Assembly (NCBI RefSeq): GCF_000173775.1
Contig: NZ_ACCD01000015.1
Coordinates: forward strand, 1 to 64,000
Reading direction: 5' to 3'
DNA from: Yersinia rohdei ATCC 43380
GTDB lineage: Bacteria; Pseudomonadota; Gammaproteobacteria; Enterobacterales; Enterobacteriaceae
Length of the DNA stretch: 64,000 bases
Part shown: positions 37,678 to 51,436 of the stretch, one piece after another
How the letters are laid out: each line of letters starts with the position of its first letter
Numbering within the stretch: position 1 is the first letter of the stretch
Translations under genes and position numbers: made by a program
The notes under the pieces: model-generated
The model's database searches: none
What the model was told of the DNA's origin: nothing
Seen by the model: only the letters and a program-made list of their open reading frames with translations

Positions 37678-37845
37678 TCAATGAGATTTCATACCGGCGG
37701 CAGTCATCATCATACGGAACAGCATCGAGACTGCCAATAAAGCCAACACACTGGCGCACCAGATAATCAGCATCCACCCCATTTTCTTCCACCAAGGTGA
37801 TTTTTGCGGCTCAATAGGTTGGGAAGGTGATTGTGATTTCATCAT
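37678..37845 (-). CDS. DUF2474 small membrane subunit of the bd oxidase
   Basis: A 55-residue frame starts with ATG-ATG directly after the stop of cioB. It has one central hydrophobic helix (about 24-45) preceded by a Pro/Gln/Lys region ending WWKKMGW. DUF2474 is a small family regularly found after CIO-type cydAB genes and probably plays a CydX-like structural role. It is easily missed because of its length. The adjacent TAAATGATG shows translational coupling with cioB. Confidence 0.8.
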   Translation of the reverse strand: MMKSQSPSQPIEPQKSPWWKKMGWMLIIWCASVLALLAVSMLFRMMMTAAGMKSH

Positions 37846-38853
37846 TTAATGATAACCCTGTTCGTGATTGATTTTTCCTCGGAATACGTAGTAGCTCCAG
37901 AAGGTGTAAACCAGTATGAGTGGGATAATAAAGAGAGCACCGACTAGCATAAACCCTAAACTTTGTGGGGGGGCTGCGGCTTGCCATAAGGTGATTGATG
38001 GCGGAATAAGATAAGGCCAAATACTGATACCTAAACCGCTATAGCCCAAGAACACCAATAAGAGTGTTAACAGGAAGGGGGCGTAATGACCCCCACGATT
38101 GACGGCGCGGAGCAAAGCCCAACTTGCCAATAACACTAACAAGGGCACCGGTAGAAACCAGTACAGATTGGGTAATGTAAACCAGCGTGCTGCAATTTGT
38201 GGATGCGTCAGGGGCGTCCATAGACTGATGACCGCAATAATTAACAACATCATCAGAGTGAGCGGTTTTGCCAATTTATGCATCACTTGCTGTACATGGC
38301 CTTCAGTTTTCATGATGAGCCAGGTACAGCCCAGGAGTGCATACGCAGTGACCAGCCCCAAGCCACAAAACAGGGCAAAGGGAGTAAACCAATCAAACGC
38401 CCCGCCACTGTAGCTGCGCCCGGTGACCGAGAAACCGTGAATAAAGGCACCGACCACTATTCCCTGTGTGAATGTCGCGACCAACGACCCACCAATAAAA
38501 GCTTTATCCCAGATATGCTGTTTTTCTGGGCTCGCTTTAAAGCGGAATTCAAATGCCACACCACGGAAAATAAGGCCCAATAACATCAAGGTAAGCGGGA
38601 TTGCCAGTGCATCAAGAATAACAGCATAGGCTAAGGGAAATGCGCCTAACAAGGCAGCCCCGCCCAATACCAACCAGGTTTCATTGCCATCCCATACTGG
38701 GGCGACACTGTTCATCATTAAATCCCGGTCACGGCTGTTTTTGACCAACGGAAACAGGATCCCGATGCCCAAATCAAAGCCATCCATCACCACATACATC
38801 ATGGTGCTGAAGACAATAATGACAAACCAAATCAGCGGAAGATCGATACCCAT
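37846..38853 (-). CDS. cioB: Cytochrome bd-type (cyanide-insensitive) oxidase subunit II
   Basis: The 335-residue product has about eight to nine helices. The start MGIDLPLIWFVIIVFSTMMY and the motif VWDGNETWLVLGGAALL are typical of the short CydB of the CIO type. It forms the oxidase with cioA, whose stop lies 2 bases upstream of its ATG. This enzyme oxidises ubiquinol with oxygen and resists cyanide in known members. Confidence 0.9.
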   Translation of the reverse strand: MGIDLPLIWFVIIVFSTMMYVVMDGFDLGIGILFPLVKNSRDRDLMMNSVAPVWDGNETWLVLGGAALLGAFPLAYAVILDALAIPLTLMLLGLIFRGVAFEFRFKASPEKQHIWDKAFIGGSLVATFTQGIVVGAFIHGFSVTGRSYSGGAFDWFTPFALFCGLGLVTAYALLGCTWLIMKTEGHVQQVMHKLAKPLTLMMLLIIAVISLWTPLTHPQIAARWFTLPNLYWFLPVPLLVLLASWALLRAVNRGGHYAPFLLTLLLVFLGYSGLGISIWPYLIPPSITLWQAAAPPQSLGFMLVGALFIIPLILVYTFWSYYVFRGKINHEQGYH

Positions 38854-38855
38854 TA

Positions 38856-40307
38856 TTAGCTCCTGTTCTGGTTGTCGTCGGTTTTTAATTCGCCGGGATC
38901 TGCATTGAATGGCTCACTCACCGCAGAGAGCGGGCGGGCAGGCGTGGCGTGTTGGCCCGGGCCACCTTTATCTTGTTGGCTACCTTCATGCGCTTTTGGT
39001 CCTTTGCGGATCAGGCGCATCATATAGGCATAACCCACACCAAATACTGAACCATAGACCAAAATGAAGACCAGCAAACTGATGCTCATGTGCAGCTCAC
39101 CGTGCGATGACACGGCATCTTTGGTGCGCTGTATGCCATAGACAATCCACGGCTGGCGGCCCACTTCGGTTGTAAACCACCCCGCCAGAATGGCGATTAA
39201 TCCTGATGGCCCCATCCACAAAACGAAATGGAGGAAGGGCCGAGATTGATACAATTTGCCGCGCCAGCGGAGCCATAAACTCCAAAAACCAGCCAGAATC
39301 ATCAACATGCCTAGCCCGACCATGATGCGAAAAGACCAGAACACAATGGTGGAGTTCGGGCGGTCTTCTGGTGGGAAAGATTTCAGTGCCGGGATTTGCT
39401 TATCCAGACTATGTGTCAGGATCAAGCTCCCCAAATAGGGGATTTCCAGTGCGAAACGGGTTTTTTCTTGTTTCATATCTGGCCAGCCGAACAGGATAAG
39501 CGGTGTCGGTTCACCGGGTTTATTTTCCCAATGGCCCTCAATAGCGGCAATTTTTGCGGGTTGATATTCCAGAGTATTTAGTCCGTGAGCATCACCAATA
39601 ACCGCCTGTATCGGGGCGACAATCAAGGCCATCCACATTGCCATTGATAACATTTTTCGCATTGCTGGCGTATCGCGTTTGCGCAGTAAATGCCATGCGG
39701 CGGATGCGCCTACAAAGAATGCGGATGCCAAGAAAGCAGCCGTTGACATGTGCAGCAAGCGGTAGGGGAATGATGGGTTGAAAATAACTTTTAGCCAGTC
39801 AACGGGGACGACCTGTCCATTAATGATTTCAAAGCCTTGAGGGGTTTGCATCCAGCTATTGGAGGCCAATATCCAGAAGGTTGACATTAAGGTGCCCAAT
39901 GCAACCATGCAAGTGGCAAAGAAATGCAAGCCGGGGCCAACACGATTCCAGCCAAATAGCATGACCCCAAGGAAACCCGCCTCGAGGAAGAATGCAGTTA
40001 ACACTTCATAGGTTAATAATGGGCCGGTGATACTGCCGGCAAATTCAGAGAAAAAGCTCCAGTTAGTGCCAAACTGGTAGGCCATAACCAAGCCAGAAAC
40101 AACCCCCATACCAAAGTTGACGGCAAATATTTTTGACCAGAAATGGTAAAGATCGCGGTAATCCTCATTTTTGGTTTTTAACCATAACCCCTCAAGAACC
40201 GCCAAAAAACTGGCGAGGCCGATCGTGATTGCAGGGAAAATGATATGGAATGAAATAGTGAAAGCGAATTGGATTCTGGCCAACTCGAGAGCGGTTAAGC
40301 CGAGCAT
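38856..40307 (-). CDS. cioA: Cytochrome bd-type (cyanide-insensitive) oxidase subunit I
   Basis: The ATG at 40307 follows GAGGT by 4-5 bases; the longer upstream frame lacks a ribosome site. The 483-residue product has about nine helices, His21 in TISFHIIFP (heme ligand, equivalent to His19 of E. coli CydA), a second heme His in LLHMSTAAF, and GRQPWIVYG. The Q-loop is short, as in CioA-type oxidases. The tail (about 440-483) is hydrophilic and rich in Gly, Pro, Lys and Glu. It is the first gene of the operon. Confidence 0.9.
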   Translation of the reverse strand: MLGLTALELARIQFAFTISFHIIFPAITIGLASFLAVLEGLWLKTKNEDYRDLYHFWSKIFAVNFGMGVVSGLVMAYQFGTNWSFFSEFAGSITGPLLTYEVLTAFFLEAGFLGVMLFGWNRVGPGLHFFATCMVALGTLMSTFWILASNSWMQTPQGFEIINGQVVPVDWLKVIFNPSFPYRLLHMSTAAFLASAFFVGASAAWHLLRKRDTPAMRKMLSMAMWMALIVAPIQAVIGDAHGLNTLEYQPAKIAAIEGHWENKPGEPTPLILFGWPDMKQEKTRFALEIPYLGSLILTHSLDKQIPALKSFPPEDRPNSTIVFWSFRIMVGLGMLMILAGFWSLWLRWRGKLYQSRPFLHFVLWMGPSGLIAILAGWFTTEVGRQPWIVYGIQRTKDAVSSHGELHMSISLLVFILVYGSVFGVGYAYMMRLIRKGPKAHEGSQQDKGGPGQHATPARPLSAVSEPFNADPGELKTDDNQNRS

Positions 40308-40492
40308 GGTGACCTCGCTACAAGCATGGTACTGCCTCATCAATCTATAAAATGAATCATTCCCACATTGGCTATTTGTTGGAGCAGCAATGGGCAATTA
40401 TTTCAGGGACTAAACTTGGCAGTTAGTTAACCATAAGTTAAAGTGGCTATAATAGTGACAATTAATCTAATCTCACCTATAACAGTTGGCTT

Positions 40493-41926
40493 ATGACGCG
40501 ATATGAACAGTTAGCACAACAAATCCGGGAACAAATTCAATCTAAGGTTTGGCAAGCCGGCGATAAACTGCCCTCATTGCGGGAAAGTTGTAAGCAATCA
40601 GGTTTAAGTTTAATGACCGTGGTGCAGTCTTATCAGTTGCTAGAGAGTCAGGGCTGGATAGTGGCACGCCCGCAATCTGGGTATTATGTCGCGTCGCGCC
40701 CGACCCAATTGCCCCAACCGCAGCGGGGCAAAAAACTGCATTTGGATGAGCAAGTCGACATAAACACCTTTATTTTTGATGTGTTACAAGCGGGGAAGGA
40801 TCCGGCGATAATGCCCTTTGGCTCGGCATTCCCTGATCCAAGTCTATTGCTACAACCTCGTTTGTCAAGGTCACTGGCGGGGGTCGCGCGCAAGATATCC
40901 CCACAGAGTTCCGTGACTAATTTGCCTCCGGGGAATGAGTCTTTACGGCGCAATATTGCCCAGCGTTATGCTGCGAGTGGAATGAATGTTTCACCTGAAG
41001 AAATTGTGATTACTGCGGGGGCGATGGAATCACTGAGTCTGAGTTTACAGGCGGTTACTCAGCCCGGAGATTGGGTGGTTATTGAATCACCGGCCTTTTA
41101 CGGTGCATTACAGGCGATAGAGCGTTTGCGCTTAAAAGCTATCGCTATTACCACTCACCCGCAGCATGGAATGGATCTTGATGCCCTTGAGCAGGTCATT
41201 AGCCAGTATCCGATTAAAGCTTGTTGGTTGATGACCCATTTTCAGAATCCGTTGGGTTGTGTTATGTCTTGGCCGCAGAAGAAACGGCTGGTGGCACTGC
41301 TGCAACAGCATAATATTTCGCTAATTGAAGATGATGTGTATGGCGAGTTGTACTTTGGTGCTGAGCGGCCATTGCCAGCAAAAGCGCTCGATCAACACCG
41401 GCAAATTCTGCATTGCTCTTCTTTTTCTAAATGCCTGGCTCCGGGGTTTCGTGTGGGATGGGTGGCGGCTGGGGAACATGCACAGCGAATCCAGCATCTG
41501 CAACTTATGAGCACGGTGTCCGCCAGTGTTCCGACCCAGTTGGCTATTGCTGATTATCTCAGTCAGGGCGGTTATGACACTCATCTGCGCCGTTTGCGCC
41601 GCGTAATGGAGCAGCGATTAAATGCGCTACGGCAAGCGGTGGTTGAACATTTTCCTTCCAATGTCAAAATCAGCCACCCGGCAGGGGGATATTTCTTATG
41701 GTTGGAGCTGGAGCGGCCCTTCAATGCCAGTGAATTATACCGGCGAGCACTGGAGCAAGGGGTCAGTATTGCACCGGGGCGGATGTTTACTACCGGCAAC
41801 CAATTTGACCACTGTTTTCGCCTCAATGCTTCCTTTGCCTGGTCAGAACAAAGCGAAAAAGCCATCCAAATTCTGGCACAACTTATTACGCAATTGACCC
41901 ACGGCACAAGTAGCGGTTCTCGTTAA
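40493..41926 (+). CDS. ydcR: MocR-type GntR/aminotransferase regulator (YdcR-like)
   Basis: The 477-residue product has an N-terminal GntR winged-helix DNA-binding domain (about 1-70, with LPSLRESCKQSGLSLMTV) and a fold-type I aminotransferase domain (about 100-470). The PLP lysine lies in SSFSKCLAPGFRVGW. It resembles E. coli YdcR. MocR proteins use PLP-bound ligand to control transcription, often of the divergent gene. Here the divergent operon is cioAB, so a link is possible but unproven. A TATAAT -10 element lies at 40448-40453. Confidence 0.85.
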   Translation: MTRYEQLAQQIREQIQSKVWQAGDKLPSLRESCKQSGLSLMTVVQSYQLLESQGWIVARPQSGYYVASRPTQLPQPQRGKKLHLDEQVDINTFIFDVLQAGKDPAIMPFGSAFPDPSLLLQPRLSRSLAGVARKISPQSSVTNLPPGNESLRRNIAQRYAASGMNVSPEEIVITAGAMESLSLSLQAVTQPGDWVVIESPAFYGALQAIERLRLKAIAITTHPQHGMDLDALEQVISQYPIKACWLMTHFQNPLGCVMSWPQKKRLVALLQQHNISLIEDDVYGELYFGAERPLPAKALDQHRQILHCSSFSKCLAPGFRVGWVAAGEHAQRIQHLQLMSTVSASVPTQLAIADYLSQGGYDTHLRRLRRVMEQRLNALRQAVVEHFPSNVKISHPAGGYFLWLELERPFNASELYRRALEQGVSIAPGRMFTTGNQFDHCFRLNASFAWSEQSEKAIQILAQLITQLTHGTSSGSR

Positions 41927-41963
41927 TCATCTATCTCTCATCTCCCCTATTTATACCCAGCTG

Positions 41964-41986
41964 ATTGCGCCAGAAAATGGCGCAAT
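41964..41986. promoter_or_regulatory. Palindrome after ydcR (hairpin or NtrC-like site)
   Basis: ATTGCGCC (41964-41971) pairs with GGCGCAAT (41979-41986). It lies 37 bases after ydcR and about 370 bases upstream of the sigma-54 promoter. It may be a terminator hairpin without a T-run, or a variant NtrC enhancer site, since its core is GCGCC-aaaat-GGCGC. Confidence 0.4.
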
Positions 41987-42258
41987 ACCAGCATGATACT
42001 CCCCCATTCTGCTCGGCTATTTGTTGCATAAACGGCTTTATTCATCACTTCAATCTTGCTTTTCATGTGGCAGAAATGCACTTAATTGATGCGCATACTG
42101 CCCATTTATAGGGCGATAGCCTGTATTGATGTTATTTTTGTGTTGCAAAAATGTGATCGAGTAGAGCAAAAAACAAAATTGGTTGTAAATGCATATAATT
42201 TCGAGATAAGCCCAGTTTATTGGGCAAAAATAGAGCTGAAATGCAGTGGGAATGCGAG

Positions 42259-42282
42259 TAAATTGCATAATTATGCAATTTA
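42259..42282. promoter_or_regulatory. ArgR-box-like palindrome upstream of astC
   Basis: A perfect 24-bp palindrome has the core TGCATAATTATGCA, which fits the ArgR operator pattern TGnATaattATnCA. A half-matching stretch (TTGTTTTTATGCAA) lies 24 bases downstream. It is 51 bases before the sigma-54 -24 element. In E. coli ArgR activates ast. Confidence 0.7.
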
Positions 42283-42332
42283 AATTATTGTTTTTATGCA
42301 ATTTCTACATTTTATTCACATTGCATTCGGTA

Positions 42333-42348
42333 TGGCATGAAAGCTGCT
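42333..42348 (+). promoter_or_regulatory. Sigma-54 promoter of the ast operon
   Basis: TGGCATGaaagCTGCT matches the -24/-12 consensus TGGCACG-N4-TTGCW with two changes, and the GG and GC doublets are spaced correctly. It fits nitrogen control (NtrC, sigma-54) as known for E. coli ast. Confidence 0.82.
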
Positions 42349-42433
42349 GTACACTTTATATCAGGTGAATATATTTCATTCATTATTGTTAACAGAATAA
42401 GAGATTTTTGTTGGCTGGATCTTGAAGCCCTAA

Positions 42434-43720
<1,287 letters not shown>

Positions 43721-43751
43721 TAACATTTATGCAGTCATCAAGGATCTTAAT

Positions 43752-46273
<2,522 letters not shown>

Positions 46274-46292
46274 GCCAACAATGGAGACGACG

Positions 46293-47636
46293 ATGGCAGG
46301 TTATGAAGTTAATTTTGATGGATTGGTGGGGCTGACACATCACTATGCTGGATTGTCATTTGGCAATGAAGCCTCTGCTAAGCATCAAAACAACATCTCC
46401 AACCCTCGGCTGGCGGCAAAACAGGGCTTGCTGAAAATGAAAGCCTTGGCAGATTTAGGTTACCAGCAAGGTGTGCTGCCGCCGCAAGAGCGCCCGGCGA
46501 TAGCTGTTTTGCGCCAGTTAGGTTTTAGCGGTTCAGATGAGCAAGTCTTGAGTGAGGTCGCGCGCCAGTCCCCGCGCTTGTTGTCTGCGGTAAGTTCAGC
46601 CTCATCAATGTGGACGGCGAATGCTGCAACTGTCTCACCCTCCGCCGACAGTGCGGATGGCCGTGTTCATTTTACTGTGGCCAATTTGAATAATAAATTT
46701 CATCGGGCGATAGAGGCGGATACAACCTCAGCCATCTTGAAAAGTGTTTTCAATAACCACCGCCACTTTGTTCATCATGATGCTTTGCCCTCGGTAGAGT
46801 TATTCGGTGATGAAGGGGCGGCGAATCATAATCGTCTGGGGGGCGAATATCACCAGCCGGGGATTCAGGTCTTTGTTTATGGTCGTAAAGGTCTGGCAAG
46901 CGGCGATGCACCTAGCCGATATCCTGCCCGCCAAACACTGGAGGCCAGTGAAGCTGTTGCACGGTTACATTTGTTAGACCCCGAGCGGACAGTTTTCCTA
47001 CAGCAGAATCCGGCGGTTATTGACCAAGGGGTGTTTCATAATGATGTCATCGCGGTCAGCAATAAGAATGTGTTATTCCACCATCAGCATGCATTCGTAT
47101 CAGATAGCCAAGTTATGGTGGATATTCGCCGCAAGATGGGGCAAATTGAGCAACAATTTATCAGCATTGAAGTGCCCGCCGCCCAAGTATCGGTGGCACA
47201 AGCAGTATCGACCTATCTGTTTAACAGCCAATTATTGAGCAAACCCGATGGCAAAATGCTGTTGGTTATTCCTCAAGAATCACAAGAAAATCCGGACGTG
47301 TGGCGCTATCTGTCTGAGTTAATCAAGAGTGGTGGGCCGATTGATGAAGTCCGGGTTTTTGATCTGCGCGAAAGCATGCGCAATGGTGGTGGGCCGGCCT
47401 GCTTGCGGTTACGTGTCGCGTTAAATGACACCGAGTTGCAGGCAGTCAATAGCCGAGTGCTGCTAACACCGGCATTATTTATTGCGCTGAATAACTGGAT
47501 TGACCAACATTATCGCGATCATTTGCAGTTTAAGGATTTGGCAGATCCGCAGCTATTACAAGAAGGGCGACAAGCATTGGATGAGCTGACGCGAATCCTC
47601 AACCTCGGCTCAATATATCCATTCCAACGTAATTGA
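46293..47636 (+). CDS. astB: N-succinylarginine dihydrolase AstB
   Basis: The start is chosen at ATG 46293, 6 bases after GGAG, rather than an earlier in-frame ATG at 46281. The 447-residue product has the AstB stretches [41 protein letters not shown] and [20 protein letters not shown] with the catalytic Cys. It cleaves succinylarginine into succinylornithine, ammonia and CO2. Confidence 0.92.
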   Translation: MAGYEVNFDGLVGLTHHYAGLSFGNEASAKHQNNISNPRLAAKQGLLKMKALADLGYQQGVLPPQERPAIAVLRQLGFSGSDEQVLSEVARQSPRLLSAVSSASSMWTANAATVSPSADSADGRVHFTVANLNNKFHRAIEADTTSAILKSVFNNHRHFVHHDALPSVELFGDEGAANHNRLGGEYHQPGIQVFVYGRKGLASGDAPSRYPARQTLEASEAVARLHLLDPERTVFLQQNPAVIDQGVFHNDVIAVSNKNVLFHHQHAFVSDSQVMVDIRRKMGQIEQQFISIEVPAAQVSVAQAVSTYLFNSQLLSKPDGKMLLVIPQESQENPDVWRYLSELIKSGGPIDEVRVFDLRESMRNGGGPACLRLRVALNDTELQAVNSRVLLTPALFIALNNWIDQHYRDHLQFKDLADPQLLQEGRQALDELTRILNLGSIYPFQRN

Positions 47637-47693
47637 CCACCCGACGGAATGCGCAATAGCAAGCCAATACCTACTGTGAATGGAAGGGTAACA

Positions 47694-48686
47694 ATGCAAG
47701 ATTTCCTGTCAATGACACTCATGGGCAATCCACCACCAACCCCCGGTGGCGAAACGGCAAACCTTAAGTGGCAATGGCTGGGGGAAGGGCTGCTGATGCT
47801 AACACCTCATGGCGGCTACACTCAGTCAGTGGTGTTATCGGCCGGTATCCACGGCAATGAAACCGCGCCAATTGAGATTCTTAATCAATTAGTATCAGAT
47901 TTATTAGCGGGCAAACTGCCATTGGTAATACGGCTGTTAGTGATTTACGGTAATCCGCCGGCAATTCGTTCTGCTGCGCGCTATCTCACGGCGGATATCA
48001 ACCGCATGTTTGGCGGGCGTCATCGGCATTACTCACCTTGTGACGAAACTCGGCGGGCTGAAACTCTGGAGCAACATGTGATTGAGTTTTTTGATGCTGA
48101 CCCTCAATCAATACGGCTGCATTATGATTTACATACCGCAATTCGAGCCTCTCACCATACCCGTTTTGGTTTACTTCCTTATCAGCCAACCCCTTACTCA
48201 TCAGCCATGCTAGGTTGGTTACAGGATATTGAATTAGATGCATTAGTGATGCATACCTCAGCGGGGGGAACTTTTGCGCACTTTAGTAGTGAGCACTGTC
48301 AGGCCGCGAGTTGCACACTGGAGCTGGGTAAAGCATTGCCCTTTGGCGAAAACCAGTTTGAACAATTTAGTATGATTATTGCTGGGTTACGTGCATTAGT
48401 CAGTGGTGGACAGCTACCTAAGCGCTCTGCGGGCACCACGATATTTTATCGTGTGGTGAAATCGCTGCTAAAACAACACCAGGATTTTAGATTGTGGGTA
48501 GCGGATGACACCTTGAATTTCACTCGATTTACGCAAGGCACATTAATGGCAGAACAACCTAATGAGGATTATCGGGTTGAACATAAGTACGAGTGGATTT
48601 TATTTCCTAATCCACAAGTTGCGTTGGGATTACGCGCTGGGATCATGTTGGTACAAATGGCAGAGCATGAGCTCCCCAGAATATAA
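47694..48686 (+). CDS. astE: Succinylglutamate desuccinylase AstE
   Basis: The start is chosen at ATG 47694 after GAAGGG. The 330-residue zinc hydrolase has SAGIHGNETAP with His and Glu ligands, DLHTAIR with His, and LELGKALPFG. It releases succinate and glutamate in the last step. It ends the operon, and a terminator follows about 110 bases later. Confidence 0.92.
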   Translation: MQDFLSMTLMGNPPPTPGGETANLKWQWLGEGLLMLTPHGGYTQSVVLSAGIHGNETAPIEILNQLVSDLLAGKLPLVIRLLVIYGNPPAIRSAARYLTADINRMFGGRHRHYSPCDETRRAETLEQHVIEFFDADPQSIRLHYDLHTAIRASHHTRFGLLPYQPTPYSSAMLGWLQDIELDALVMHTSAGGTFAHFSSEHCQAASCTLELGKALPFGENQFEQFSMIIAGLRALVSGGQLPKRSAGTTIFYRVVKSLLKQHQDFRLWVADDTLNFTRFTQGTLMAEQPNEDYRVEHKYEWILFPNPQVALGLRAGIMLVQMAEHELPRI

Positions 48687-48796
48687 ATAAGGCTACATTA
48701 CTAATACCGTAATAGATAATAACCCACGTTAACATCACCACGGTGACTTCCCCTTAAGTTAAATTTTAAGATTTATATGGCTTTTAGTCTGTGGAA

Positions 48797-48828
48797 AATG
48801 GGCGACTAGCAATAGTAGCTCATTTTTT
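48797..48828 (+). terminator. Terminator of the ast operon
   Basis: AATGGGCGACTA (48797-48808) pairs with TAGTAGCTCATT (48813-48824), with one wobble and one mismatch, around a GCAA loop. TTTT follows directly. Confidence 0.75.
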
Positions 48829-49126
48829 CTGCGCTTTATTGAGGGGTGATGCATTATATTCTTCAATAAGAAAAGGCCATTTATTAAAACCACTCTAATG
48901 ACTAAACAACCAAAGGCAAATTCCCTCATAAATCAATTAGTGTTATTGATGTTTTGTTTTTTTATCAATTGCACCAAAAGTGACATTCATATCTTTACCA
49001 TTTGCATTTTAAATAGCCAATCCATTGCTTTGAATATATAAAAATCGCATTAAGAGTGTGAAATCATCTGCATGTTACAAACAGTAGGGAAGAATAGAAC
49101 AAAAAAGAAACAAATTGAAACTAATG

Positions 49127-49159
49127 TGCACTATTTTGGTGCTTATGCACTATTTTGGT
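49127..49159. promoter_or_regulatory. Direct repeats resembling NtrC sites upstream of the porin
   Basis: TGCACTATTTTGGT occurs at 49127-49140 and again at 49146-49159. The first copy continues to GC, giving the dyad GCACT-N5-GGTGC of NtrC enhancers. The copies are 19 bases apart. No sigma-54 -24/-12 element is seen between here and the porin start. Confidence 0.5.
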
Positions 49160-49412
49160 TATATGTAATTACGTAAAAACAATGATAATCAAGTGGTTAT
49201 GAAAAGTTCCAATAATAATATTTTGTTACAATTAATTGCCTAACCATACCTATATAACTTCAATTTTAACGTTTTAACTTTTCGCTCTTAATGATAATGT
49301 CTATTCGCTTTACAAGACAGGTAACTATAAAAAAATTAAAAGTTAACTTTTACGAGGCCGAAAAATTAATTTGGCCCGAGGGTTAGTTTTATTAAAATTT
49401 AAAGGAAAAATA

Positions 49413-50498
49413 ATGATGAAGCGCAGTTTACTGGCCTTAGCGGTCACCGTAAGTATGGTTCCGGCACTTTCAAATGCAGCAGAAATTTATAATAAAGACG
49501 GCAATAAGCTGGATCTTTATGGTCGCGTAGCCGCTAAATACCTCTTCACAAAACATGATAATTCAGATGCGACTTATGTTCGTTTCGGTTTTAAAGGCGA
49601 AACACAAATTAATAGCCAACTGACCGGTTTCGGCCAGTGGGAATACCAAGCGGCAGCCAACAATGCTGAAGCTCAAGGCGATAAAGGCAATAAAACCCGC
49701 TTGGGCTTTGCTGGTCTGAAATTTGCTGAATTTGGTTCTTTCGATTACGGCCGTAACTACGGCGTTGTGTATGATGCGCTGTCTTACACCGATATGCTGC
49801 CAGAGTTCGGCGGTGATTCAATCGCTTACACCGATAACTACATGACCGGTCGTTCAACTGGTCTGGCAACTTACCGTAACACCGATTTCTTCGGTATGGT
49901 AAAAGGCTTGAACGTTGCAGCTCAGTATCAGGGCCGTAACGATGAAGGCAATACCAGCCAAAATGGACGTTCGCTTCAGAAAGCTAATGGCGACGGTTTC
50001 GGTTTGTCTGTTGATTATCAAGACATCGAAGGCAGTGGTGTTGGTTTCGTAGCTGCATACTCATCTTCCAACCGTACTCTGGGTCAGAAAACACTGGCTG
50101 ACAGCGCTACCGGTGATAAAGCTCAAGCATGGGCAACTTCACTGAAATATGATGCAAACCAGGTTTACCTGGCTGCAATGTATGGTGAAACGCTGAACAT
50201 GACTCCATATAAAGCACTGATTGCCAACAAAACCCAGAACGTAGAATTGGTTGCTCAGTATCAATTCGAAAATGGTATTCGTCCATCAATCGCTTATATT
50301 CAGTCTAAAGGTAAAGACCTGGCCGTTGTGGGTGATGCAGACTTGCTGAAATATGCCGACATCGCTGTGACTTACTATTTCAACAAAAACATGTATACCT
50401 ATGTTGATTACCAGATTAACTTGCTGGATTCAGACAACAATCCACTGGGTCTGGGTACCGATGACACTGTTGCAGTTAACTTAACTTACCGTTTCTAA
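49413..50498 (+). CDS. General porin of the OmpC/OmpF/PhoE family
   Basis: The start is chosen at ATG 49413, about 6 bases after AAAGGA; a GTG-started longer frame has no ribosome site. The 361-residue product has a signal peptide (about 1-22, ending LSNAA), an [16 protein letters not shown] mature start typical of enterobacterial porins, and a C-terminal LTYRF ending for BAM recognition. Trimeric 16-strand barrels of this type let small solutes through the outer membrane. Loop sequences cannot be matched to OmpC or OmpF by eye, so the symbol is blank. A strong terminator follows. Confidence 0.9.
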   Translation: MMKRSLLALAVTVSMVPALSNAAEIYNKDGNKLDLYGRVAAKYLFTKHDNSDATYVRFGFKGETQINSQLTGFGQWEYQAAANNAEAQGDKGNKTRLGFAGLKFAEFGSFDYGRNYGVVYDALSYTDMLPEFGGDSIAYTDNYMTGRSTGLATYRNTDFFGMVKGLNVAAQYQGRNDEGNTSQNGRSLQKANGDGFGLSVDYQDIEGSGVGFVAAYSSSNRTLGQKTLADSATGDKAQAWATSLKYDANQVYLAAMYGETLNMTPYKALIANKTQNVELVAQYQFENGIRPSIAYIQSKGKDLAVVGDADLLKYADIAVTYYFNKNMYTYVDYQINLLDSDNNPLGLGTDDTVAVNLTYRF

Positions 50499-50550
50499 GT
50501 TAATTTAAGCAGTAATATTGCCCTTTTCTGTGTCGGAATTAGGTGAATTT

Positions 50551-50577
50551 AAAAGGCGGGGATAACCCGCCTTTTTT
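50551..50577. terminator. Bidirectional terminator between the porin and hutG
   Basis: AAAAGGCGGG (50551-50560) and CCCGCCTTTTTT (50566-50577) form a 10-bp stem with a GATAA loop. T-runs exist for both directions, fitting the convergent porin and hut genes. Confidence 0.85.
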
Positions 50578-50623
50578 GCATTTCAAACATTAACATCATG
50601 AGCAAGCAGAAGATTGCGACACA

Positions 50624-51436
50624 TCAGCGCGGGTAGTGTTCTTCACCCCATTGCAGCATAGTGTGGACCAATTGTTGTAATAATGGTTGTAATTGCGCTG
50701 CCCGCTCTGGCTGATAGGAATAAGGCTCAGTTTCAGACATATAATTCAACTGCGCTAACTCAAGTTGTACTGCATGTTGATGATTCTGTGGCTGTCCATA
50801 TGCCCGCGTTATATACCCACCCTTAAAGCGCCCATTCAATACATGACTGAATGTGGACTGCTGCTCGCAGCATTCAATCAATTTTTTGCTTAATAATGGA
50901 TAACAGCTGGCATCACTGTTAGTACCAAAATTAAGATCCGGCAACTTCCCATCAAATAATCGTGGAATCACCGATGCAATCGAGTGTGCATCTAACAGTA
51001 ATGCATAGCCAAATTTGGTTTTAAGGCGCGCCAGTTCTGATTGAAGCTGCTGGTGGTAAGGATGCCAAATATGCAACAGATAAGATTGGCGCTCTTGCGG
51101 TGAGGGTGTTTTACCTGCCACGAAGCAAGGTCGCCCATCAAATAATGTTTCGGGGAATAAACCGGTAGTGGCCGAGGTATAGAGCGGTTGATCATCCTCT
51201 GGACGATTCAGATCCACCACCAAACGGGAGTAATTGCCGATAACTATGCTGGCCCCCATTTGGCGGGCAAAATCATAGAGGCGAGGAATATGCCAATCAG
51301 TATCAGATTGAGGACGAGCCGCCTCTGTCAGCCCAGCTTCAACGACGGGCGTTAATCTGGTTCCTGCATGTGGAATACTAATTAATAAAGGCAGTTCTCC
51401 AGCATGGAAACTCAACGGGTCAGTTAGATTCATCAT
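50624..51436 (-). CDS. hutG: N-formylglutamate deformylase HutG
   Basis: The start is chosen at ATG 51436, which overlaps the hutI stop as ATGA, with AAGGAG 10 bases upstream. The 270-residue zinc hydrolase has [33 protein letters not shown] and LLDAHSIAS, typical of HutG. It cleaves formylglutamate to formate and glutamate. With HutF it forms the five-step branch of histidine degradation. Confidence 0.9.
   Translation of the reverse strand: MMNLTDPLSFHAGELPLLISIPHAGTRLTPVVEAGLTEAARPQSDTDWHIPRLYDFARQMGASIVIGNYSRLVVDLNRPEDDQPLYTSATTGLFPETLFDGRPCFVAGKTPSPQERQSYLLHIWHPYHQQLQSELARLKTKFGYALLLDAHSIASVIPRLFDGKLPDLNFGTNSDASCYPLLSKKLIECCEQQSTFSHVLNGRFKGGYITRAYGQPQNHQHAVQLELAQLNYMSETEPYSYQPERAAQLQPLLQQLVHTMLQWGEEHYPR

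Larger units (their letters stand above)
48687..49412. other. Intergenic region between astE and the porin gene
   Basis: About 725 bases include the ast terminator (48797-48828), two direct repeats resembling NtrC sites (49127-49159) and AT-rich promoter DNA. GAAC and GAAAC elements at 49095-49120 resemble OmpR half-sites. No gene is visible. Confidence 0.55.

Noticed and set aside
49160-49412. Sigma-54 promoter between the NtrC-like repeats and the porin
   Set aside because: I checked each GG doublet for a GC doublet 12 bases on and found no acceptable -24/-12 pair.
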